From: Chitinophagaceae bacterium UBA1946
Lineage (GTDB): Bacteria; Bacteroidota; Bacteroidia; Chitinophagales; Chitinophagaceae
Reading direction: 5' to 3'
DNA: 52,472 bases
NCBI GenBank assembly: GCA_002336815.1
Contig: DDEU01000086.1
Coordinates: 1 to 52,472, forward strand
Part shown: positions 44,686-52,472 of the stretch, in pieces
Layout of the letters: every line of letters begins with the position of its first letter
How positions within the stretch are numbered: the first letter of the stretch is position 1
Translations under genes and position numbers: made by a program
The notes under the pieces: model-generated
Told to the model about the DNA's origin: nothing
Database searches by the model: none
Seen by the model: only the letters and a program-made list of their open reading frames with translations

Positions 44686-44704
44686 CAATAATTATTGTTG
44701 TTAT

Positions 44705-45634
44705 TTACAAAGTAGCCAGTACATCGTTCATGCTTCTTACGGCTGCTGCACTTTTTTCAAAAGCTGCTTTTTCATCTGCATTCAGATCAAAATCAATGAT
44801 CTTTTCCCAGCCGTTCCTGCCAATGGTAACCGGTACACCGAGGCAGATATCATTTTGTCCGTATTCACCGTCAAGGGCAACGCAGCAGGTAAACAATTTC
44901 TTTTCATCACGCAAAATGCTTTCTACCAAAGCAGCTCCGGCAGCGCCGGGTGCGTACCATGCAGAAGTTCCGATGAGTGCTGTTAAAGTAGCGCCACCAA
45001 CCATGGTGTCTTTTACTATTTTTTCCTGCTGTTCTGCAGACAGGAATTTGGTAACCGGTACACTGTTCCAGGTAGCTTTGCTGATCAGCGGGATCATGGT
45101 AGTATCACCGTGACCGCCAACCACCACCGCATTCAGGTCAGAAGGGCTGCAGCCCAGGTGCTGGCTCAATTGATATTTAAAACGGCTGCTGTCTAAGGTT
45201 CCGCCCATACCAATGATCCTGTTCTTTGGCAAACCGGTTGATTTCAATGCCAGGTAGGTCATGGTATCCATCGGGTTGCTGATCACGATGATGATGGCAT
45301 TGGGGGAGTGCTTCAAAATATTTTCGCAAACACCTTTCACGATACCGGCATTTACACCGATCAGTTCTTCCCTTGTCATCCCTGGTTTACGTGGCAAACC
45401 TGAAGTGATCACCACTACATCGCTGTCGGCAGTTTTTGCATAATCATTGGTGCTGCCAACTATCTTGGTATCAAAGCCAAGCAGGGTAGCGGTCTGCATC
45501 ATATCCTGGGCCTTGCCTTCGGCAATACCTTCCTTGATATCCAGTAAAACCAATTCAGAACAAAGCTCTTTACGGGCAATATTATCAGCACAGGTTGCGC
45601 CTACTGCGCCTGCACCTACAACGGTAACTTTCAT
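44705..45634 (-). CDS. mdh: Malate dehydrogenase
   Basis: A 309-residue NAD-dependent enzyme that interconverts malate and oxaloacetate in the TCA cycle. Nucleotide-binding GAGAVGATCA at the N-terminus and Asp of LLDIKEG select NAD. Active-site features are ITSGLPRKPGMTRE (substrate Arg pair), VISNPMDTMTYLA, DSSRF with the Asp, and VVGGHGDTTMIP with the catalytic His. The PRKPGMTRE pattern with Arg at position 81-82 marks malate rather than lactate specificity. Length and motifs match the LDH-like MDH type common in Bacteroidota. Its promoter box TACCTTTG lies 42 nt upstream (45676-45683). A terminator follows. Confidence 0.96.
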   Translation of the reverse strand: MKVTVVGAGAVGATCADNIARKELCSELVLLDIKEGIAEGKAQDMMQTATLLGFDTKIVGSTNDYAKTADSDVVVITSGLPRKPGMTREELIGVNAGIVKGVCENILKHSPNAIIIVISNPMDTMTYLALKSTGLPKNRIIGMGGTLDSSRFKYQLSQHLGCSPSDLNAVVVGGHGDTTMIPLISKATWNSVPVTKFLSAEQQEKIVKDTMVGGATLTALIGTSAWYAPGAAGAALVESILRDEKKLFTCCVALDGEYGQNDICLGVPVTIGRNGWEKIIDFDLNADEKAAFEKSAAAVRSMNDVLATL

Positions 45635-45675
45635 GTGAAAAACGTTTTATGATTATACAATTAATTTTTGTGGGG

Positions 45676-45683
45676 CAAAGGTA
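45676..45683 (-). promoter_or_regulatory. mdh promoter -7 box TACCTTTG
   Basis: Minus-strand TACCTTTG, an exact TAnnTTTG match, ending 41 nt before the start codon. No clear -33 TTTG at the usual distance. Confidence 0.6.
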
Positions 45684-45777
45684 ACAGAATAGCAGATTGA
45701 GCGGAGTGATAATAATCAGTTTATTTACTGCGCTGCGGCAGCCGGTAAACAATTCATCGCACCTATAATGGCGGCCA

Positions 45778-46287
45778 TCATTTCAAGGCATCAAGAATGG
45801 TGGGTACCGCTACATTGCCTGCATACACTTTTACCAGTTTCCGGTTGGCATCATATACATAGATGCCCGGGAAATTGGTTGGCCTGAATTTAAGCCGCAG
45901 GGCATAATTGATATCCTGCCCCATACTTACACCGGGCATGGATGCAATATTGTATTCCTTATAAAAATCTTTTATGGATGTAAAGGAAAGAGAAGATACC
46001 ATTACGATCTGTATGTCTTTCAACTCTTCTTTATAAGCAAGTAGTTCTTTTGTTTCCCGCTGGCAATGATCGCAGTCGGGGTTGAAGAACATCATAATGA
46101 CGGGCTTGTTTTTTTTCAATTGTTCGCTGCTGTAAATGGTACTGTCCGGGGCTGCCATCATCTCAAAGGCTGGCAGGCTTTGAATGTTCTGTAAAGTTAC
46201 ACCGGTAGCATCGGCCTGCTGCGCCTTTGCTGCTAAAAAGAAAACCATCGTCGCCGAAAGAAAAAGAAGTTTTTTCAAGTGTTGCAT
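45778..46287 (-). CDS. Exported thioredoxin-like protein
   Basis: A 169-residue protein. Signal peptide residues about 5-22 (KKLLFLSATMVFFLAAKAQ). The mature thioredoxin fold (about 45-165) resembles TlpA/AhpC-TSA members: MMFFNPDCDHCQRE carries the redox pair Cys72 and Cys75 (CDHC), followed by IQIVMVSSLSF and RPTNFPGIYVYD with the cis-Pro region replaced by NFPG. It likely acts in the periplasm on disulfides. The minus-strand -7 box (46294-46301) is so close to the ATG that the message would be almost leaderless. Confidence 0.88.
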   Translation of the reverse strand: MQHLKKLLFLSATMVFFLAAKAQQADATGVTLQNIQSLPAFEMMAAPDSTIYSSEQLKKNKPVIMMFFNPDCDHCQRETKELLAYKEELKDIQIVMVSSLSFTSIKDFYKEYNIASMPGVSMGQDINYALRLKFRPTNFPGIYVYDANRKLVKVYAGNVAVPTILDALK

Positions 46288-46293
46288 TTTTTA

Positions 46294-46301
46294 CAAAGCT
46301 A
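46294..46301 (-). promoter_or_regulatory. Promoter -7 box TAGCTTTG of the thioredoxin-like gene
   Basis: Minus-strand exact TAnnTTTG match, 6 nt before the start codon. Transcription would begin at about 46288, so the transcript has little or no leader. Confidence 0.5.
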
Positions 46302-46463
46302 ATGGCTTTGAATTAAAAGAGGCTGTTAATAACGCCGGCCAGTAACCCATTGCTACCGCCGAATAAAAGGGCCTCAGCAAAAAATACCGTCTTGCTAATT
46401 TGTAGTTGCTATCCAGGTGTTCATTGTATTCAAATTTCAATGTATTCATAAAAATGATTTAAC

Positions 46464-47114
46464 ATGAACGAAGTTTTTAACAACAGTTCGAGGCGGCAAA
46501 TGCTCCGCCAGTTATTATTGGCTACCGCCGGAGTGGGACTTACCGGTATTGCAACAACTGCTGCGGCAGCAGACCGGTCGATATCGCCTCCCGGCAAATT
46601 GCTTCCTTTTATGGTGCCGCCTGCCGAACCGTTGCAGCCTGGTCCAGGCGGATTAGACATTCGTGTATTGGTACACAGTTCACAAACCAATATGCAGTAT
46701 TCCTGTGTTGAGTTTGCAACGGCTGCTAAAAAAATGGGACCAGCGCCCCATTATCATAAAACGCTGGATGAACTGATGTATGTGCTGGAAGGCACTGCAA
46801 CTGTAATGGTAGAAGATACTTTTTATGAGATCCCTGCCGGTGGCTGGCACTTCAGGCCAAGGGGGATGGTACACACTTTTTTCAATCAAACAGACAAACC
46901 ATTCAGGGGCATTGACATGTATTTCAACCAGAATTTCGAGGATTTTTTGGAAGAGATGTTTCACCAGCTGATCCCGGAAATGCAGCAAAAAAAGCTGACA
47001 CCGCAAGACCCCGGCATTGCCAAAAGAATGGATGCCCTGCATGAAAAATTCGGCCTGGTGGGGTTCCCGGAAAAGCGGCAGGCCATCATCGACAAATTTG
47101 GCCTGATCACATAA
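46464..47114 (+). CDS. Tat-exported cupin-domain protein
   Basis: A 216-residue protein with a twin-arginine signal: SSRRQMLRQLLLATAGVGLTG, residues about 8-28, with a cleavage region at TTAAAA. The mature part has a cupin barrel: APHYHKTLDELMYVLEGTATVMV (motif 1 with His pair and Glu) and GGWHFRPRGMVHTFFNQT (motif 2). Tat export of a cupin usually means a folded metal-binding protein. An acidic C-terminal helix (EDFLEEMFHQLIPEMQ) follows. The gene at 47130 begins 15 nt after its stop, suggesting an operon. The substrate is unknown. Confidence 0.87.
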   Translation: MNEVFNNSSRRQMLRQLLLATAGVGLTGIATTAAAADRSISPPGKLLPFMVPPAEPLQPGPGGLDIRVLVHSSQTNMQYSCVEFATAAKKMGPAPHYHKTLDELMYVLEGTATVMVEDTFYEIPAGGWHFRPRGMVHTFFNQTDKPFRGIDMYFNQNFEDFLEEMFHQLIPEMQQKKLTPQDPGIAKRMDALHEKFGLVGFPEKRQAIIDKFGLIT

Positions 47115-47129
47115 ATATTTAAAAAGCGT

Positions 47130-48164
47130 ATGAGAATATTTTTTTTACTGCTGTCAGTTGTAATACCTGCTGCAGCAAAAGCACAGAATGTGGGTATCGG
47201 TACCAGCAGCCCGGGTTATAAACTGGATGTATTGGGCAACGGCGGCTACCGGGGCCCGGCGTTGTCGAAAAATGGCATCAGGGTAGCCGGTGGTACATTG
47301 TTCATTTCAAACAGTGATGCCAGCGGGCAAACGCTCCGCATGGACGGCAGTAATATCCAGGCCAGTTATTCTGACCCCCTGGTGTTTCCACCTCAAAACC
47401 TTACCAGTGCCATGGTGTTGAATCCCTATGGCGGCAATGTTGGGGTGGGAACCAATTTTTCACCGGAATATAAACTTCACATATGGTCTGCTACCGAACA
47501 GTTGATCAAGATTGACGGCAATAATAGCCTGGTGCTTTTTCACGACAATGTGAGCAATGCCCAATATGGTTTTTTTCGTGCCTGGACGAGCAACCCCTTT
47601 AATCCTGCCGGTTATTACGGCCTTGAAATGGGTACGCCACCTTCTACCGGATCTGACCCAGCCAAACGTTTAATGTTCAGCACCAACTACAACCTTCGGC
47701 TGGTAATAATGGAAGATGGAAAAGTGGGTGTTAATACCTCAGCACCCAATGCAACGCTTGAAGTAAATGGTAGTTTGTCGATGCCCCTGAGACAGGTAGA
47801 TGCTGCACAGGATAATACAACCCATACTGTTACCGATGATGATTTTACCATTGTTGCCAACATGCAGGGGTTGGCCGTTTCCGGCAGAGTAATGAACCTG
47901 GTATTGCCTTCTGCCGCAGGCAGAAAGGGGCGGATCTACAATATTACCGCCCTTAACCTGGGCCAAAACAGCAGCAACCTTGCAGGAGGGGTGAGGATAT
48001 ATGTAAACAGCGTGGTGGCAGGAACCCAGATATGGACCCTGCAGAACCGGCTGTATCCTGAACTTTCCCTCATCTCTTTCGACAGTATGGTTACGCTCCA
48101 GTCGGATGGCAACCAGTGGCTGGCCGTGTCATCCAATCACTACCAGTATCCTTATCAGCCATAG
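47130..48164 (+). CDS. Secreted surface protein with VGIGTxxP repeats
   Basis: A 344-residue exported protein. Signal peptide residues about 2-19 (RIFFLLLSVVIPAAAKAQ). Motifs NVGIGTSSPGYKLDV, VGVGTNFSPEYKLHI and VGVNTSAPNATLEV occur about 105-115 residues apart, marking three repeats of the VGIGTxxP type found in Bacteroidota and in tail-fibre-like proteins. A C-terminal beta region (VTDDDFTIVANMQGLAV, LVLPSAAGRKGRIYNI) resembles the end of phage-tail-fibre domains. No T9SS sorting signal is obvious. Likely same transcript as the upstream cupin. Confidence 0.8.
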   Translation: MRIFFLLLSVVIPAAAKAQNVGIGTSSPGYKLDVLGNGGYRGPALSKNGIRVAGGTLFISNSDASGQTLRMDGSNIQASYSDPLVFPPQNLTSAMVLNPYGGNVGVGTNFSPEYKLHIWSATEQLIKIDGNNSLVLFHDNVSNAQYGFFRAWTSNPFNPAGYYGLEMGTPPSTGSDPAKRLMFSTNYNLRLVIMEDGKVGVNTSAPNATLEVNGSLSMPLRQVDAAQDNTTHTVTDDDFTIVANMQGLAVSGRVMNLVLPSAAGRKGRIYNITALNLGQNSSNLAGGVRIYVNSVVAGTQIWTLQNRLYPELSLISFDSMVTLQSDGNQWLAVSSNHYQYPYQP

Positions 48165-48227
48165 CAGTGGAGAATACAGTTTACTTTGCTCAAAAAAGAT
48201 TAAAGTATTTACATTGTACACCGAATT

Positions 48228-51200
48228 ATGAGGAATGCTATAGCGATATATTTAGTGTTGTGTACAATATGCTCACAGGCGCAAACTTTTCATTTTAAAA
48301 CCTACACTACCCGGAACGGACTCAGCAGTAACAGGGTTTCTTACGCATTGAGAGATCAGGACGGGTTTTTGTGGGTGTCCAGCAGCAATGGGCTCAATCG
48401 TTTTGATGGCAACGCTTTCGATCATTTTTTTAACAACCCGGCAGACAGTACTTCCATTGCAAGCAACGAGATCAATAATTTATTTATCGATCGTAAAAAG
48501 AACCTGTGGGTAACTACGATGGCCGGCCTGAGTCTTTATCATCCACATTCACAGACCTTCAGCAATTATGCACCGGACACACTGGTAGCACCCAGGATCG
48601 GGAATATGTATCCTGCCCTTGCAGAAGATGAGGCCGGTAATGTCTGGCTGGGGGGCTGGTATGATCTGCTCCTTTTCAATCCTGCTACTAAAAAATTCAG
48701 CAGCAGTGGCTGGGCGAAGTTTGCCGCTGCCGTAAAACCTGCCGGTGGCAATCATTCAAGGGTTGTGATCCTGGGCATTAAACCAAAAGGCAGTAACGAG
48801 TTTTGGGTACTCACTACCTATGGATTGTTCAGTGTACATAAAAAGACCCTGCAGTTCGCTTACTATCCTTTTGATGCTGTTAAAGATTATTATGGTTGCC
48901 AGTTGAATTATATAGACCGGGAAGGTGCTGTTTGGATCGGCACTTATCAAAATGGGATCATATGCTATCAGCCATCAGCGCATCAATGGCAGGTATATCC
49001 TACACCGCTGAAATACCGGCAAAACCCGCTTTGGGATTGGGCTTATGGCATTACCGCCTTTGCTGGAGATACTATGATCTACGGAACCCAGCAGGGATTG
49101 CTGCTGCTCAAAAAAGATGGAACGTTTACGGATAAAATACCGGGCATCGATGAAAGCAATCCGCTGCCAAAAGATGGATATTTTAATATCATCAAGGATG
49201 GTGAACTGGTATGGTTACTGTCCGCTTCAGGATTGACAAAGCTATATCCTTCAAAGAAAAGTTTTGACCTGTTAAAACCCTCCACTGTAGTTGTTCCCGG
49301 CAGGCTTTTTCCTTTGCCTGCACCAGGCCGATACCTGCTTACCGAAGAATCAGGCAGAAAAGTACTGTTATGGGATAGAAGTGTGAACCAGGTGAAGCCC
49401 GTTACAACGAAGAATGGGAGTGTGGTTACAGGCAGTGTTTTTTACAAAACGATCGATACCGCTTTATCACTGATGGTAGCCGACGAAATGCTGTACCGCT
49501 ACGACCGGGAAAAGAACACCGCGGCAGCAATTGAGCTGCCTGCAAAACCCGTTGCCGATAATCCACGCCTGTTGCGGAATATCGTAACGGATCATAAAGG
49601 CACAGTATGGATACGGGACAGGCGGCAGGGCATCATCGAATATCATTCAGCCAGCGGAACAATGGTTTATCTGGACGTTTGCAAAACCAATGAACAAACC
49701 ACTTTCAACAGTTTGTATTTTGATACTGTTACCAGCAGCCTGTGGATAGGAGTGGAGAATGAAGGCATTTATATATATGATCCTCTTACCCACACAACCA
49801 GTCACCAGTTGTATAACATTGCACCTTCGCAAAAAGGGGCAACCATTGAAGCAATGACGGCCGGGGCCAGGGGAATTATTTATGGGTGTGATATCAGTTA
49901 TGGTTTGTTTGCATTCAATGCGGTTACCAAATCAGTGCACCGCTACACCAGTCATGATGGGCTCATCAGTAATAACTGTAATTTTTTGTGCAGGGATGCC
50001 AGTGGAAATATCTGGATCAGCAGTTCGGAAGGCATCAGCCGTTTTGATACGGTGAGCAAAACATTCTCCAGCTATCCTGCCTTAAAAGAAGCCGCCAACT
50101 TCGCAGCATTTATGAGCGTTGATGAAAAGGGTAACCTGTTTCTTCCCTCACCCAACGGCTATTTGAGCTGGAATGGAAATGATTTTATCCCTGGTAAACC
50201 CAATGGAAAATTATATCTCCGGAATTGCCAGGTGGCAGCAGCGCCGTTGCCGGTAGATTCGGTATATGCATTCGATCACCTGCAAAACAATCTCAGCTTC
50301 CAGTTTGGCTATTTATCTTTCAATGATGATGAGCAGGCACTGTTGCAGTACCGGCTCAACAACAGCGAATGGTTGGCGTTGAAAAATGAGAACATCGTTT
50401 CCTTCTCCAATCTTGCTCCCAACCATTACCTGCTGGAGGTAAGGGAGCAAAGCGATCCTGCACAGGTATTAAAGATCAGGTTTGCTATAGCACCGCCTTT
50501 TTATAAAAGCTGGTGGTTCCTGCTGGCCGGGGCGGTTGTCACGGTAGCGCTTGTGTTCTATTTATTTAAAAGACGGTTGTCTGCCATCAAAAAGCAGGCA
50601 GCCCTCAAACAAAAAATAGCGGAAACAGAAATGATGGCCCTGAGGGCGCAGATGAATCCTCATTTCATCTTTAACTGTATCAGCAGCATTGACAATTTCA
50701 TCCTTGGCAATCAAAAAGAAAATGCCAGTACCTACCTCAACAAATTTGCCCGGCTCATCCGCAATGTGCTGGACAACAGCAAAACCGATGTGGTGCCGTT
50801 TCGAAAAGACTGGGAAACGATACAGTTGTACCTTGACCTGGAGATGATCCGGAGCAACCACCAGTTCAGCTACCAGCTGCAGGCCAGTGAAGCATTGCTG
50901 GCAGGCCATTATAAAATTCCACCGCTTATCGTACAGCCCTATATTGAAAATGCGATCCATCACGGATTGATGCAGCGTACTGATGGCAACGGCAAACTAA
51001 TCGTGATCGCAGACATCGATAACGAACTGCTGCGTTTTACGATCCAGGACAATGGAATAGGAAGGGAACGGTCAGCAGCATTAAAACGGTTCAATGCACT
51101 GCAGCACACTTCCTATGGCATGCAGTTGAGTGCAGAAAGGATCGCTATATTTAACAACGATCAGCAAAACAGCATCCGCATCACTGATCTGAAAGATGAG

Positions 51201-51248
51201 GAGGGCCATGCCACAGGTACATTGGTAGAAGTGCTGCTGCATATTTAA
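48228..51248 (+). CDS. Propeller-sensor histidine kinase (LytS-type)
   Basis: A 1006-residue membrane sensor kinase. Signal peptide 1-18, then two seven-bladed Reg_prop beta-propeller regions in the periplasm (about 25-620, with GLSSNRVSYALRDQDGFLWV, NGLNRFD and DASGNIWISSSEGISRFD repeats). A Y_Y_Y-like Ig domain comes next (about 670-755), then one transmembrane helix (762-782, WWFLLAGAVVTVALVFYLF). The cytoplasmic HisKA_7TM/His_kinase domain has MNPHFIFNCISS with the phospho-His812. The ATPase has N-box YIENAIHH (905-912) and DNGIGRERS (941-). Such kinases sense carbohydrates or other periplasmic ligands. The response regulator follows 32 nt downstream. Confidence 0.93.
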   Translation: MRNAIAIYLVLCTICSQAQTFHFKTYTTRNGLSSNRVSYALRDQDGFLWVSSSNGLNRFDGNAFDHFFNNPADSTSIASNEINNLFIDRKKNLWVTTMAGLSLYHPHSQTFSNYAPDTLVAPRIGNMYPALAEDEAGNVWLGGWYDLLLFNPATKKFSSSGWAKFAAAVKPAGGNHSRVVILGIKPKGSNEFWVLTTYGLFSVHKKTLQFAYYPFDAVKDYYGCQLNYIDREGAVWIGTYQNGIICYQPSAHQWQVYPTPLKYRQNPLWDWAYGITAFAGDTMIYGTQQGLLLLKKDGTFTDKIPGIDESNPLPKDGYFNIIKDGELVWLLSASGLTKLYPSKKSFDLLKPSTVVVPGRLFPLPAPGRYLLTEESGRKVLLWDRSVNQVKPVTTKNGSVVTGSVFYKTIDTALSLMVADEMLYRYDREKNTAAAIELPAKPVADNPRLLRNIVTDHKGTVWIRDRRQGIIEYHSASGTMVYLDVCKTNEQTTFNSLYFDTVTSSLWIGVENEGIYIYDPLTHTTSHQLYNIAPSQKGATIEAMTAGARGIIYGCDISYGLFAFNAVTKSVHRYTSHDGLISNNCNFLCRDASGNIWISSSEGISRFDTVSKTFSSYPALKEAANFAAFMSVDEKGNLFLPSPNGYLSWNGNDFIPGKPNGKLYLRNCQVAAAPLPVDSVYAFDHLQNNLSFQFGYLSFNDDEQALLQYRLNNSEWLALKNENIVSFSNLAPNHYLLEVREQSDPAQVLKIRFAIAPPFYKSWWFLLAGAVVTVALVFYLFKRRLSAIKKQAALKQKIAETEMMALRAQMNPHFIFNCISSIDNFILGNQKENASTYLNKFARLIRNVLDNSKTDVVPFRKDWETIQLYLDLEMIRSNHQFSYQLQASEALLAGHYKIPPLIVQPYIENAIHHGLMQRTDGNGKLIVIADIDNELLRFTIQDNGIGRERSAALKRFNALQHTSYGMQLSAERIAIFNNDQQNSIRITDLKDEEGHATGTLVEVLLHI

Positions 51249-51280
51249 TAAAAACCTGGTTGAAACAATTACAGCATATT

Positions 51281-52072
51281 ATGAACGAAACCAACACAAC
51301 CACCCCGTCATTGCTCACCGCCATTGTGATTGATGATGAAAAGAACAGTCGGGAAGCATTGCTGAAAAAGATCGCCATGCATTGCCCCGAACTGCAGGTG
51401 TTGCAGGAGTGCAGGGATGGGGAAGAAGGAATTGCTGCGATCCGGCAACGAAAACCGCAGATCGTTTTTCTGGACATTGAAATGCCAGCAATGAATGGTT
51501 TTACCATGTTGCAGCAGTTACCCGAAAAGAATTTCCATTTGATCTTTACCACTGCCTATAACCAGTATGCCATTGAAGCCATCCGTTTCAGCGCATTTGA
51601 TTACCTGGTAAAACCTGTAGATGCAGTTGAGCTTGCCAATGCAGTAGGGAGGATAAAGGAAACCCTCAAAGAACGACATACCGATGGAAAGCTGGCTGTA
51701 CTGATGGAACATTTGTTTAAAGAAAAGAACCGGCACAGCAAGATCGCCATTGCTACAATGGAAGGCCTCGATTTTATACCCATGGATGAGATCGTTTACC
51801 TTGAAGCGGTTGGCAATTATACCAACGTACATATCCGAGCCAGTAAACCTATCCTGGCATCGAAAACCCTTAAGGAGTTTGAGGATATTTTGCCTGGTGC
51901 TCAATTCTGCCGCATTCACAATGCCAGTATTGTAAATGTTGCTTTTATACAAAAATTCATCAAAACGGATGGAGGGCAAATCGTGTTGCAAACAGGCATT
52001 GTGCTGGATGTAGCCCGGCGCCGTAAAGACGAGCTGATGCAACTGATGGCCACTTTTACAGCCAGGGTGTAG
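51281..52072 (+). CDS. LytTR response regulator
   Basis: A 264-residue partner of the adjacent kinase. Receiver domain residues about 13-125: AIVIDDEKNSREALL (acidic pocket Asp18-Asp19), phospho-acceptor Asp65 in VFLDIEMP, and the Thr and Lys of FTTAYNQYA and DYLVKPVD. LytTR DNA-binding domain residues about 150-255 (IATMEGLDFIPMDEIVYLEAVGNYTNVHI, then CRIHNASIVNVAFI). LytTR proteins bind direct repeats upstream of target genes. The start at ATG 51281 is preferred to the TTG at 51260, which precedes it by seven codons and gives no extra domain. The gene is almost certainly co-transcribed with the kinase. Confidence 0.94.
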   Translation: MNETNTTTPSLLTAIVIDDEKNSREALLKKIAMHCPELQVLQECRDGEEGIAAIRQRKPQIVFLDIEMPAMNGFTMLQQLPEKNFHLIFTTAYNQYAIEAIRFSAFDYLVKPVDAVELANAVGRIKETLKERHTDGKLAVLMEHLFKEKNRHSKIAIATMEGLDFIPMDEIVYLEAVGNYTNVHIRASKPILASKTLKEFEDILPGAQFCRIHNASIVNVAFIQKFIKTDGGQIVLQTGIVLDVARRRKDELMQLMATFTARV

Positions 52073-52113
52073 AAAATGACCAAGTCAAATTTCCTACTTT
52101 TCAATAGTATCCC

Positions 52114-52121
52114 TACTTTTG
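52114..52121 (+). promoter_or_regulatory. Promoter -7 box TACTTTTG before efp
   Basis: Exact TAnnTTTG match about 90 nt before the efp start. A related TACTTTTC lies at 52095. The -33 box is unclear. Confidence 0.45.
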
Positions 52122-52210
52122 CTGCCCGGTTAACAAACGGGAGTTACAATGGGTGAATGACGATTGTTGAAAACCTGCCTGGTAACTCATCACAATAAAT
52201 AACAAAAAAC

Positions 52211-52472
52211 ATGGCAACTACAGCAGACATGCGTTCAGGCCTTATCATCAAAGTAGATGGTAGTTTGTACAGCGTAATTGAATTCGGGCAGAATAAAACC
52301 GCCCGTGCAGCAGCAAAAGTTTGGGCAAAACTGAAAGGTGTGGATAATACCCGTACCATCGAACTTACCTGGAACAGTGGCGAAACCATTTTCCCGGTAA
52401 GGGTTGAAAAAAAGCCTTTTCAATATTTGTATAAAGATGATACCGGCTACAGTTTTATGGATACGGAAACCT
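52211..52472 (+). CDS. efp: Elongation factor P (3' end missing)
   Basis: The first 87 residues of an EF-P-family protein, a tRNA-shaped factor that relieves ribosome stalling at proline stretches. The KOW-like N-terminal domain is ADMRSGLIIKVDGSLYSVIEF. The tip loop is GQNKTARAAAKVWAKL, with Arg32 where the modified residue lies. E. coli-type proteins have PGKGQ with a modifiable Lys there, and Pseudomonas-type proteins have a rhamnosylated Arg32. The second domain begins at TIELTWNSGETI, with KPFQYLYKDDTGYSFMDTET. The window cuts the gene before domain III. The start at ATG 52211 is unambiguous. Confidence 0.93.
   Translation, partial: MATTADMRSGLIIKVDGSLYSVIEFGQNKTARAAAKVWAKLKGVDNTRTIELTWNSGETIFPVRVEKKPFQYLYKDDTGYSFMDTET

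Noticed and set aside
1..52472. CRISPR arrays and tRNA or rRNA genes
   Set aside because: No regularly spaced direct repeats of 24-40 nt with unique spacers, and no cloverleaf T-arm pattern, were found in any intergenic region. The dispersed repeat is too long and too far apart to be CRISPR.

Overview
The window reads as a chromosomal segment of a Bacteroidota bacterium, most likely family Chitinophagaceae. The evidence is: five secreted proteins with type IX secretion (T9SS) C-terminal signals, a TonB receptor with an N-terminal carboxypeptidase-like domain, promoters of the Bacteroidota TAnnTTTG type, a propeller-sensor histidine kinase paired with a LytTR regulator, and few Shine-Dalgarno sequences. 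No tRNA, rRNA, CRISPR array, transposase or integrase was seen.

Layout. 1-7533 is the 3' part of a giant modular T9SS surface protein (first giant), followed by a strong terminator. 7.8-12.5 kb holds an acetyltransferase, small secreted proteins of unknown function and an XRE regulator. About 12.6-19.1 kb is a discrete insert bounded by two directly oriented, attC-like hairpin elements. It carries a Cys-containing secreted peptide, a 43-residue membrane peptide, an alpha/beta hydrolase, a TonB-dependent receptor and two exported DJ-1/PfpI (isonitrile-hydratase-like) proteins with C-terminal candidate or clear metal-binding domains, one a YHS domain. 19.2-26.3 kb is a run of mostly plus-strand genes (T9SS type B protein, HxlR regulator and CPBP protease pair, CDP-alcohol phosphatidyltransferase, VOC protein) whose intergenic spaces repeatedly carry one ~150-nt noncoding repeat. 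26.3-34.6 kb holds two further T9SS proteins, a cupin, a DinB-like protein, a DHFR-like reductase and a secreted unknown. 35.4-42.9 kb is a second giant T9SS protein with a strong terminator. 43.0-44.4 kb is an SRPBCC/MarR operon with a candidate operator and an N-terminal frameshift, then a small membrane protein. 44.7 kb to the end is more core-like: malate dehydrogenase, a thioredoxin-like protein, a Tat-exported cupin, a surface protein, a LytS/LytTR two-component pair and the start of an elongation factor P.

How it fits together. The T9SS proteins are surface or secreted cargo and probably act independently. The 12.6-19.1 kb insert is the best candidate for an undescribed system: outer-membrane uptake coupled to periplasmic DJ-1 enzymes and metal-binding modules, moved as a unit between attC-like structures. 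The second strong candidate is the fixed-spacing intergenic repeat family, seven copies all on the plus strand between 9.6 and 26.2 kb. Functional proposals for both are inferences from motifs read by eye.
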